Source of the DNA: an uncultured Ignavibacteria bacterium
Lineage (GTDB): Bacteria > Bacteroidota > Ignavibacteria > Kapaibacteriales > UBA2268
Length of the DNA: 10,710 bases
NCBI GenBank assembly: GCA_903911805.1
Contig: CAIWET010000196.1
Coordinates: forward strand, 1 to 10,710
Reading direction: 5' to 3'
Part shown: piece after piece, positions 1-7,097 of the stretch
Numbering within the stretch: the first letter of the stretch is position 1
Layout: every line of letters begins with the position of its first letter
Program-made: the position numbers and the translations under genes
Notes under the pieces: model-generated
Database searches by the model: none
The model's input: only the letters and a program-made list of their open reading frames with translations
What the model was told of the DNA's origin: nothing

Positions 1-4
1 AAAT

Positions 5-9
5 AAGGA
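5..9 (+). promoter_or_regulatory. ribosome binding site of the 2092-residue gene
   Basis: AAGGA lies 8 bases before the ATG at 18. It supports that start over the next in-frame ATG at 36. The start at 18 also gives a complete signal peptide with a lysine-rich N-region. The promoter lies outside the window. Confidence 0.6.
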
Positions 10-17
10 AAAATAAT

Positions 18-3000
18 ATGTTATCAATAAAGAAAATGTTCGTAGGAAAAGCAAAAACCACAAAATTAATGTGGGTACTAAGCTTTGCGTTAGCATTTCT
101 TCTAATTGCAGCGGAAGGTTTTGCTCAGAGTAATTACGAATTCTCCTTGAAGCTTCGCAGAATGGGCAACCAGATAGGCGCAGAGATTTGGGCTCGTTCA
201 TTGAACACATCAGCACCTAAACTCGGGTCAATGACATTTCCTGTTACTTATAACAGCGCGTATTTATCACCAGCATCATTAACTTATGATTTGTCAAAAA
301 CAGACTCTGTTGATAGTGATGTTAATCAGGCACCAAACTTGCCTTATAGAGAAATTACTTCTCTTTACAATTCAGCAAATGGTTATAATGCTTTAATGGG
401 CGCAAATGGTTCAGGCTATAGCGAAATTGAAGCAACATTTACTGGCTCAGCTTCTACAGAAGGTGTTCAGCCTTTGACAACAGGTAGAGGTTATTTCATC
501 GGTAAATTAGTGTTTAATATCATTAATCACGCAACTTTATCAGATGTTGAATTATGTCAAATAGCTTTAAAGACATCTGGAATTCCAGCAATGGTTATTT
601 CAGACGTAAATGGAAATATTAAAACAGTAAATACAGATTTCACAGTTTTAACTCCAGAAGCAATGTCAATTAGAGGTATTACAGTATTAAATCCTAATGG
701 TCCTACAGAAGTTGTTAATATGTCAGCTACATATAGCTCATTAACAGTTGCTGGCTATCCTGTATATTTTGAAAGATCAGGCTTAGTTAATCCATCAGTA
801 TTTAATTATGGAACAGATGCAGTAGCATATACAATGGGTTATTCATTGGATGGCGGCTCATCTTGGACAAATGACGTATTAAGAGTAGCTGAAACAACTA
901 ACCCAGTTGCAGCAGCAGCTTATGATAATATGGCTTCAGGTAGCATTACAACTAAAACAGGAACTCTTCCTGGTTATACTATTACAAAAGGTAGTGGATC
1001 AGCTTTGACTTCAGGTTATAATGGTATAGTAAGAGTTATTTGGAAAGCAGACGAATTCTTTGCATTCCGTTCAGAACAAGCTAAAATTAAAATTTGCCAG
1101 ATTGCAACAAGCGGTACTGGTGCAGATATTGATTTGAGATCAACAGGAACAGTTTGCGGAACATCAAACTTAAACTTTACATTGTCAAGATTATTCTTTG
1201 TACAATTAGATGGCGCAACAAATTATTTCAAAACAGCTTGCAGTTATTCAAATGCAACTCAGTTAACAGCTGAAGCTTGGATTAACTTGAATGCTTATGG
1301 TACAGTAGGAGCAAATCCTGGTATTATGGTATCAAGTGCAGGTTCAGCATCACCAGAAGAAGGTGCTTGGATGCTTTATTTGAAAGATGGAAAATATCCA
1401 GCTTTTAGAGCAAGAGAAATAATGGGCAGAGGCACAAATGGTTATATTGCAGAATTAGTATCACCATATGCATTGTCAGTTGCAAATTCAGATATTACTT
1501 TGAATTCATCAGTAGAATCAGAAGCACACAGAAATAATTGGGTACACGTTGCAGCAACAGTAGCAAATAATGTAGTAACATTGTATGTTAATGGTCAAAG
1601 CGTAGCAACATATACAAATACAAATGCAGTTGATATCAGAATGAAGACTTTCACACATCCAATCTGGATTGGTGTAAATCCAAATTTAGGTATTGATGCA
1701 GTTGATTATATTAAAGCAGGTATCAAAGAAGCAAGAGTATGGAGAGTAGCTTTAAGTGCTGACCAAATGTTACAAAGAGCTTCTGGTGTAAATGATCCAG
1801 CTGGTATCACATCAGCAATCAACCCAGTAGTTGGTTCAGAAGACTTAAGAGCAGCTTTGGAATTATATTATGGATTCCAAGGAAACCGTTCAGATTTAGC
1901 TTCAAATACAACATATCAAAATGGAACTTGTTCAGTAGATTATTACAAAAATGATGTAATTACTAACAATTTTGTACCTTTCAGACCTGACAAAGGCCAT
2001 ATTAAAATCATTTCCCCAATCGGTGGCGATGGCGTTAAAAATAAAGTTGGCGATACATTCCAAATTCGTTGGATTGGTTATGGCTTAGGTTCAACAGCTA
2101 CAAATTCACACGATATTCAAATTGAATATAGCCGTGATGGTGGTTCAAATTGGGCAGAAGCATTAGACAATACAGTAATGCCAGCAGGTTTACCTTTAAA
2201 TCAAGTTGAAATCGAATCAGGTTATGCAACTTGGAAACCTTATAACAGTGTTACTGAATCAGGTGCTTATCACGATTTACAAGGAATTGCAAATCCAACA
2301 AGTACAAACTATGCAAAATCAACAATTATCAGAATTAGTGGTATTACAGCTAATGGCCAATCAAACATTTATGATGTTTCTTCAGCATTCTATGTAGCTC
2401 CTAATTTCGGTTTAAGAATTAATGAAAATTCACAAGTATATGTACCAGCAGGTATGGATTTGAATTTAACTAATGCAGTAACATTTTTGGAAGCTTGGAT
2501 TAATCCATACCGTTTCCCAACAGTTACTGAAGGTTATATGCCAATTCTTAGCAAAACAGATGGTACAACAGGTCATTATTTGTTATCAATTTTACCTACA
2601 GGTCAGTTACAGTTTACTTTAACTGATGCAGCAGGTGTTGCACACGTAGCAACTAGTGATGCAAACTTACCTTTAAAACAAGCAAAAGTAGAAACAACAG
2701 ACTCATTATGGTCACACGTTGGTGTTTATGTTAATTTAGCAAATGGTAATGGTCAATCAACAATTAAATTCTATATTGATGGTACACCACAAACAAGTGA
2801 TGCATTAACAACACAATTAGGATCAAATGTAGTAATTAATCCTACAAATACTTTGCCTACATATTTTGGTTACAAACCAGGAACAGATTCAAAATCATTC
2901 TTGGGTGAATTAAGAGAAGTTCGTTTCTGGAACAGTTATCCAGCTGCACAACAACCAACAGGTTTAGAATCAGCAGATAATCCAACAGATATGACAAAAT

Positions 3001-6000
3001 TCATACAAGGTGCATTAACAGTTCATGCTGCTGATTTATTAACAGCTCCAATTAACTATCAAGAAAATTTAGTAGCTGCTTTCTCATTCAATGGTGGTGA
3101 ATTCTTTAATGCAGGAACACCAAAATCAATTACTTCTACTAACTCTAACGTAAAAGCTTTAGTTAATACAAATGCTGTAATTGGTGTTGCATCAAACGGA
3201 ACAACTTATATGCCTACAAGACCTTACTTAAAATTAGTTGAACCAGTATTCCAACAAATAGTTCCTAATTCAACAACAGCTTTAAGAGTTCGTTGGGTTG
3301 GTTACGATTATGATGGTGTATCTTTCAAAACAGGTGACAATGCTACTAATGAAGATTCTGATATGGAATATTCAGTAGAAGGTGGCGGTGGTGTTATTAT
3401 TCAACCTTATGAATTTGTATCAAGTACAAAATTTAACGCAGCTTACACAAACGCAATGTCTCTTGGTTTAACAACTGATCAGAGATTCTTAGGAACAACA
3501 AGTCAAAAACAATATGGATCAGTATTGAATGTATCTATTGCAGATCCAGATTTAAACAATGATAAAATTTATACAGATCAAAGCCCAATTGGTGCTGCTA
3601 ATACAAATGCAAGATTAAGATTAACTGGTAGAGCTACTATCAATAGTGTTTCTCCTTACTCTTTCAATGATTTTACAACATTAAGAACTGAAGGTCAGTT
3701 ATTCAGTGTAACTCCTCCATCAAACTTTACTGTAAGAGCTTTATTAGAAGGTTTCCATTCAGGTTCAGATCAAGATATCAATAACGTTGGTACTACATTT
3801 GATAACTTAGGTATTAAAATTAGCTTATTCAACACTGTTGCTGGTTTACCAGGTACAAAAGTTGATTCTAATGTTTCTACTTTCAGATATGAAAATGCTA
3901 ACTCATTAAACGCTGGTTTAGCTCCTAATAGAGGTTTAGACGGTTCTAAATTTGCAAATATTCCTTTCATCTTTACAAAAATTAATGATGGAAAATATTT
4001 CGTAGTGTTAGAACATTTAAATCACTTACCTATTATGAGTAGATATGCAGCTCCATTCTTCTATAATGGTGATGACTTAAATACTTGGACTATCGAATCA
4101 GGTTGGGATTTCCAAACTTGGGGACAAAATGCAACTCCAACTGCAACTGATAAAATGAACATTAGTACTGATAATATTTATTCAGGAAATGGTTTATACT
4201 CAGCTTACGGTTCTACAGAAATCAACAAAAACGTTGCTGGATTTGATAAAACAGGTCTTAACTTTACACAAGGACAAGAAACTGCAACATCAAACAGAAT
4301 GGCTGCTTTAGTAGCTGGTGACGTTCTTCGTGACGGTAAAATTGATGCAGCTGATCGTATTCAGGTTAGATCAGACATTGGTTCAAACACACATAGATCA
4401 GACGTAACTGGTGACGGTTTTGTTAATGGTCTTGATAGAGATATCGTTGACAGAAATTCAAATAAAATTTCTTCATTGGTTGACTTAACAGTTGTTACTT
4501 ACGGTGCAAATGGTCAAAAACAAGACGTTCCTATGTTCCCTTATATGGTTAAAGGTAACCCACTTGAAACAGTTTCTCCTTTAGATCCTGCTAAATCTAT
4601 TGAATTAAATGATGCAGCTAAAGCATTCATTGCAAACGGTAGCAAAAGAACAGAATCAAAAGAAAGCAACACTGTATTAGGCGGCTTAAACTATAAAGTT
4701 ACAGCAGAAACAAAATTAGAAGGCGATATCGTTAAAGTTAGCATGTATATTACAAATATTGGTGGCGATTTCGCTCCAGGTAACTGTACATTCGGTTTAA
4801 CATACGATCCTAATAAACTTGATTATACTCAATTAGACAATACTACAGCAAATCCATTTGCAAACAGATTAGATTTAGGTTATGATAAAGCTTATTCAGC
4901 TCCTAAAGCTATTACTCCAGACCCACTTGGAAATGTTAGAACAATTGAAATTGATTATGACGGTTACGTACGCCCAACAGGTTGGAATGTTCCTAGAAAA
5001 GCAACTTTATTAGGTACAATCAACTTCAAAGTAAAATCATTCGATACTGATCAATTCAGCTTTGGATGGAATAAAATGACAGTTGTATTAACAACAGACG
5101 GTAAAAACGTAACAAAAGACGGTACATTCGATATTATTGCTCCTATCCAAATTACAAAAGCAGCTGCTATCACAGTTCCTAACGGTGGTGAAGCTTGGAG
5201 ACCTAGCAAATTATATTCAATCACTTGGTTAAAACCAACTGCAGACGTATTAGCAAATATTGAATTCTCAGCAGACAATGGCGCAACTTGGACAAAGATT
5301 ACTTCAGCTCCAGTAAACGTTTATAACTCAGCTTACAATTGGACAACTCCAAAAGTAAATTCAACAATGTGTTTAATAAGATTAGTTAAAGCTGACGGAA
5401 CAGAAATCGACAGATCAAATGCTCCTTTCTCAATTTTACCAGCTCCTAGCTATATTACAAGACCTTCAGCTGCAGATCCTATCTACAGAGGCGGCGTTGC
5501 AGACTTTATTAAATTTAAAGTTGACGACCAGTCTAAAGTACGTTTCGAATTCTCAGACAATGGCGAAGGTAACTGGATGCCAGTATCTTCAAGCATTAAC
5601 TCAGACAATGGACAAGTTTCTTGGACATTACCTACAGTAAATACTAAAAAAGCTATGGTTAGAATGTTAAATTCAGAAACAGGCGAAGTTATCGCAGTTT
5701 CAGAAAACTTCAAAGTATTAGCTGGTAGTGTTAACATTACAAGTCCTAGAACAAACGACGACGTTAAAGTTGGCGAACAAAGAGCAGTAAGATGGACATT
5801 TGATAACGTATCAATGTTCGATATGCAATTCTCTAAAGACGGTGGCGTTAATTGGGAAGCTATTTCAAGAGACGTAAATGCTATTACAGGCAAATATACT
5901 TGGAATGTTCCAAATATCAATACAAACAAAGCAATCGTTAGAGCATTGTGGGAAAATGATCCAGAAATGGAATACAGCAGATCAGGTCAATTCACAATAT

Positions 6001-6296
6001 CAGGTACTCTTGATGTTGAAGACTTAACTGGCGCTTACAGCTTTGAGCAACCAGCTCCTAACCCATTCCAAAGCGACATTAACGTAACATTCTCTATTGC
6101 AACAGAAGAAAAAGTAAATGTTAATATTTACAATGCAACAGGTATGTTAGTAGCAACAGTAGCAAATGAAACAATATTCGCAGCAGGAACTCATACATTG
6201 AAATTCAATGGTTATGATTTACCTTCAGGTGTTTATTACATTCACGTAACTGCAGGTGCTTTCAGTTCAATTCGCGAAGCAATTCATATTAAATAA
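18..6296 (+). CDS. Giant multidomain T9SS-secreted surface protein (LamG, cohesin/dockerin-like, Ig-like)
   Basis: This is a predicted secreted, cell-surface protein of 2092 residues whose substrate is unknown. Residues 1-36 form a Sec signal peptide (lysine-rich start, hydrophobic 18-32, likely cut after GFA). Residues ~38-215 look cohesin-like. Two LamG/concanavalin-like domains follow at ~391-590 and ~796-980, each with an 'AEAWIN/EAWINP' strand, a 'W.HV' strand and an 'EARVW/EVRFW' strand. Short Ig-like segments with 'IRWIGY' and 'VRWVGY' lie at ~661-790 and ~1075-1130. A dockerin-like pair of calcium loops (GDVLRDGKIDAADR; SDVTGDGFVNGLDRD) spans ~1434-1481, followed by a second cohesin-like domain at ~1551-1707. 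Three Ig-like repeats (starting 'ITVPNGGEAW', 'ITRPSAADP', 'VNITSPR') fill ~1718-1996. Residues ~2009-2092 are a type A T9SS tail (PAPNPF, then LPSGVYYIHV). It may serve in adhesion or glycan binding; no catalytic motif is visible. Domain names rest on recognised motifs, not on a search. Confidence 0.93.
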   Translation: MLSIKKMFVGKAKTTKLMWVLSFALAFLLIAAEGFAQSNYEFSLKLRRMGNQIGAEIWARSLNTSAPKLGSMTFPVTYNSAYLSPASLTYDLSKTDSVDSDVNQAPNLPYREITSLYNSANGYNALMGANGSGYSEIEATFTGSASTEGVQPLTTGRGYFIGKLVFNIINHATLSDVELCQIALKTSGIPAMVISDVNGNIKTVNTDFTVLTPEAMSIRGITVLNPNGPTEVVNMSATYSSLTVAGYPVYFERSGLVNPSVFNYGTDAVAYTMGYSLDGGSSWTNDVLRVAETTNPVAAAAYDNMASGSITTKTGTLPGYTITKGSGSALTSGYNGIVRVIWKADEFFAFRSEQAKIKICQIATSGTGADIDLRSTGTVCGTSNLNFTLSRLFFVQLDGATNYFKTACSYSNATQLTAEAWINLNAYGTVGANPGIMVSSAGSASPEEGAWMLYLKDGKYPAFRAREIMGRGTNGYIAELVSPYALSVANSDITLNSSVESEAHRNNWVHVAATVANNVVTLYVNGQSVATYTNTNAVDIRMKTFTHPIWIGVNPNLGIDAVDYIKAGIKEARVWRVALSADQMLQRASGVNDPAGITSAINPVVGSEDLRAALELYYGFQGNRSDLASNTTYQNGTCSVDYYKNDVITNNFVPFRPDKGHIKIISPIGGDGVKNKVGDTFQIRWIGYGLGSTATNSHDIQIEYSRDGGSNWAEALDNTVMPAGLPLNQVEIESGYATWKPYNSVTESGAYHDLQGIANPTSTNYAKSTIIRISGITANGQSNIYDVSSAFYVAPNFGLRINENSQVYVPAGMDLNLTNAVTFLEAWINPYRFPTVTEGYMPILSKTDGTTGHYLLSILPTGQLQFTLTDAAGVAHVATSDANLPLKQAKVETTDSLWSHVGVYVNLANGNGQSTIKFYIDGTPQTSDALTTQLGSNVVINPTNTLPTYFGYKPGTDSKSFLGELREVRFWNSYPAAQQPTGLESADNPTDMTKFIQGALTVHAADLLTAPINYQENLVAAFSFNGGEFFNAGTPKSITSTNSNVKALVNTNAVIGVASNGTTYMPTRPYLKLVEPVFQQIVPNSTTALRVRWVGYDYDGVSFKTGDNATNEDSDMEYSVEGGGGVIIQPYEFVSSTKFNAAYTNAMSLGLTTDQRFLGTTSQKQYGSVLNVSIADPDLNNDKIYTDQSPIGAANTNARLRLTGRATINSVSPYSFNDFTTLRTEGQLFSVTPPSNFTVRALLEGFHSGSDQDINNVGTTFDNLGIKISLFNTVAGLPGTKVDSNVSTFRYENANSLNAGLAPNRGLDGSKFANIPFIFTKINDGKYFVVLEHLNHLPIMSRYAAPFFYNGDDLNTWTIESGWDFQTWGQNATPTATDKMNISTDNIYSGNGLYSAYGSTEINKNVAGFDKTGLNFTQGQETATSNRMAALVAGDVLRDGKIDAADRIQVRSDIGSNTHRSDVTGDGFVNGLDRDIVDRNSNKISSLVDLTVVTYGANGQKQDVPMFPYMVKGNPLETVSPLDPAKSIELNDAAKAFIANGSKRTESKESNTVLGGLNYKVTAETKLEGDIVKVSMYITNIGGDFAPGNCTFGLTYDPNKLDYTQLDNTTANPFANRLDLGYDKAYSAPKAITPDPLGNVRTIEIDYDGYVRPTGWNVPRKATLLGTINFKVKSFDTDQFSFGWNKMTVVLTTDGKNVTKDGTFDIIAPIQITKAAAITVPNGGEAWRPSKLYSITWLKPTADVLANIEFSADNGATWTKITSAPVNVYNSAYNWTTPKVNSTMCLIRLVKADGTEIDRSNAPFSILPAPSYITRPSAADPIYRGGVADFIKFKVDDQSKVRFEFSDNGEGNWMPVSSSINSDNGQVSWTLPTVNTKKAMVRMLNSETGEVIAVSENFKVLAGSVNITSPRTNDDVKVGEQRAVRWTFDNVSMFDMQFSKDGGVNWEAISRDVNAITGKYTWNVPNINTNKAIVRALWENDPEMEYSRSGQFTISGTLDVEDLTGAYSFEQPAPNPFQSDINVTFSIATEEKVNVNIYNATGMLVATVANETIFAAGTHTLKFNGYDLPSGVYYIHVTAGAFSSIREAIHIK

Positions 6297-6318
6297 TATT
6301 AATTGAATTGAATTTCTT

Positions 6319-6350
6319 AAAAAGACCGGTCACAAGCCGGTCTTTTTTTT
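6319..6350 (+). terminator. Intrinsic terminator of the 2092-residue gene
   Basis: An 11-bp perfect stem (AAAAAGACCGG / CCGGTCTTTTT) with a 7-base loop is followed by an unbroken T run to 6350. It begins 22 bases after the stop codon. It should end the upstream transcript completely, so the repeats and the second large gene need their own promoter. Confidence 0.9.
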
Positions 6351-6363
6351 GTTAAAATAGCTT

Positions 6364-6389
6364 GTCATTCCGCACTTGATGAGGAATCT
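6364..6389. repeat. Short palindromic repeat, 'GTCATTCC...GGAATCT' unit
   Basis: A 26-base unit has weak self-complementary ends (ATTCC / GGAAT) around a CACTTGATG core. It resembles a dispersed intergenic repeat seen in many bacterial genomes, often written GTCATTCC...TTGATG.GGAATC. It is the first of four related 'GTCATT...AATC' units in this intergenic region. Copy number in the genome cannot be judged from here. Confidence 0.5.
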
Positions 6390-6427
6390 ACGATAATAAA
6401 ATCGAACTCGCCACGCCCACCCCAAAA

Positions 6428-6556
6428 AGGTTGTCCCAAAAGTGTCATTTCGAACGAAGTGAGAAATCCAGGAATTTTGTAAGTCGTTGATTTACTGGAT
6501 TCTTCGCTACGCTCAGAATGACGAAGCAAGTTTTATCTTGACTTTAGCGACAACCT
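6428..6556. repeat. Compound inverted repeat, MITE-like (129 bp)
   Basis: The outer ends are AGGTTGTC (6428-6435) and its exact complement GACAACCT (6549-6556). Inside them, the unit at 6444-6471 and the unit at 6495-6522 are imperfect inverted copies of one another (about 20 of 28 positions match). The inner right unit reads, on the minus strand, as GTCATTCTGAGCG..GCGAAGAATC, a well-known dispersed bacterial repeat type. There is no coding potential. The nested inverted arrangement is that of a small non-autonomous mobile element or a paired REP-like unit; which of the two cannot be decided without other copies. Confidence 0.5.
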
Positions 6557-6588
6557 CCTTAAAGATTGATGGATAATTATTTGACTGT

Positions 6589-6612
6589 AGAGACGCATTG
6601 CTGTGCGTCTCT
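6589..6612. repeat. Perfect hairpin repeat (AGAGACGCA stem)
   Basis: A perfect 9-bp stem (AGAGACGCA at 6589-6597, TGCGTCTCT at 6604-6612) encloses a 6-base loop. The 'GTAGAGACGC' start matches a family of dispersed hairpins known from cyanobacteria and Bacteroidota. No T run follows, so it is not an obvious terminator. Confidence 0.55.
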
Positions 6613-6622
6613 CTTCTTTGCC

Positions 6623-6650
6623 GTCATTCTCAATCGAAGCGAAGAATCTG
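6623..6650. repeat. Fourth 'GTCATT...GAAGAATC' repeat unit, abutting the relic tail
   Basis: GTCATTCTCAATCGAAGCGA plus GAATCTG is a further copy of the unit seen at 6495-6522 (inverted) and 6444-6471. It stops exactly where readable T9SS-tail coding sequence begins (GTT AAA ATA at 6651). This suggests that a repeat insertion or a repeat-edge recombination removed the body of the upstream gene. Confidence 0.55.
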
Positions 6651-6803
6651 GTTAAAATATATAACGCCATCGGCATTGAATTTACCCCACCCCAAACCCC
6701 TCCCCTTGAAGGGAGGGGCTTGAAGATAGATATTTCCAATCTCGCTCAGGGAGTTTATTTTATTAGGGTTGGTGATAGGTTTGAGAAGTTTGTGAAGATG
6801 TAG
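6651..6803 (+). pseudogene. Orphan T9SS C-terminal sorting tail of a lost secreted-protein gene
   Basis: The reading frame gives VKIYNAIGIE, a repeat-encoded stretch (TPPQTPPLEGRG), then IDISNLAQGVYFIRVGDRFE and KFVKM before a TAG stop. This is the last part of a type A T9SS sorting domain and closely matches the end of the 730-residue protein downstream (IDISNLPAGVYFIKIGDKFE, KFVKL). No passenger domain, NP-A motif, signal peptide or ribosome site precedes it. The frame stays open back to a GTG at 6603, but that part is repeat DNA. The sequence is best read as the 3' remnant of a gene whose body has been lost. A short expressed peptide is possible but unlikely. Confidence 0.7.
6683..6719. 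repeat. GC-rich palindromic element inside the relic tail
   Basis: A C-rich arm (ACCCCACCCCAAA) leads into an 8-bp stem CCCCTCCC (6697-6704) / GGGAGGGG (6711-6718). It is much richer in GC than its surroundings and lies in frame inside the sorting-tail relic. Its left side resembles the left arm of the element at 9132-9206 (AACCCCACCCTAGCCCTCCC), and it sits at the same place in the tail, just before IDISNL. Confidence 0.7.
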
Positions 6804-6804
6804 G

Positions 6805-7016
6805 GATGATGGGGTCCACCTTTGAGGTGGGCTCCATCTTTGGAATTGGCTTCGATACGATGCTTTCGCATCTACTTAAGCCAACGGGTCGAACTGGTCA
6901 CCAGAGTAAATTCCGAAGGAATTATATGAAATGACTGTTAAAAAAATAAAGGAAACCAAAAGATACTAAAAACTTCATTGTTATCGAACATCTGAAATAA
7001 ATTTGAGAAATTTGTG
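6805..7016. repeat. Direct repeat copy A (~212 bp), left of the 730-residue gene
   Basis: It is almost identical to 9293-9506. The last 77 bases (6940-7016) match 9430-9506 exactly, and the rest differs at only about ten positions plus small indels. Inside are a hairpin CCACC...GGTGG (6816-6830), an eroded copy of the TTCGATACGA element (from 6851), and at its end AAATTTGAGAAATTTGTG, which copies the end of the T9SS-tail coding sequence. The repeat starts right after the stop codon of the relic tail, just as copy B starts right after the stop of the live gene. Confidence 0.9.
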
Positions 7017-7035
7017 TAGATAAATTGATAAAGAT

Positions 7036-7079
7036 TTTGGAAGAATAAAAAATATAATGTAATTTGCAAAAGTTACATT
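7036..7079 (+). promoter_or_regulatory. Candidate promoter region of the 730-residue gene with a small inverted repeat
   Basis: TTTG at 7036-7039 and TAATTTGC at 7060-7067 are separated by 20 bases. This approximates the Bacteroidota promoter pattern (TTTG, then TAnnTTTG), although the second box is one base short. An inverted repeat AATGTAA (7056-7062) / TTACATT (7073-7079) overlaps it and could be an operator or a weak hairpin. In such AT-rich DNA both may be chance. A promoter is needed here because a strong terminator lies upstream. Confidence 0.3.
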
Positions 7080-7097
7080 TTTTGAATAGGAAAAAGT

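Noticed and set aside
5483..5929. 148-residue open frame on the minus strand
   Set aside because: It lies wholly antisense to the Ig-like repeats of the 2092-residue gene, has no ribosome site and no recognisable protein features. Other short frames inside the three large genes are rejected for the same reason.
18..6296. Horizontal transfer of the central part of the giant gene, judged from a stretch with stronger A/T-ending codons (about 1200-4300)
   Set aside because: The shift is gradual, the domain pattern is continuous and the rest of the window is similarly AT-rich, so composition alone does not support transfer.
6353..6660. CRISPR array
   Set aside because: The repeated units are unevenly spaced, in both orientations, diverged and of several families; there are no uniform spacers and no cas genes.
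6533..6739. 68-residue open frame on the minus strand in the repeat region
   Set aside because: It runs through palindromic repeats and antisense to the relic tail; its sequence (PLPSRGGVWGGV) is just the translation of the GC-rich repeat.
6603..6803. 66-residue frame from GTG as a real small gene
   Set aside because: The first part is hairpin and dispersed-repeat DNA with no ribosome site, and only the last ~50 codons resemble a protein, namely a T9SS tail. It is treated as a relic.
6816..6830. CCACC/GGTGG hairpins (also 9305-9319) as terminators
   Set aside because: The stem is only about 5 bp and no T run follows; the true terminator for the downstream gene is at 9521-9547.
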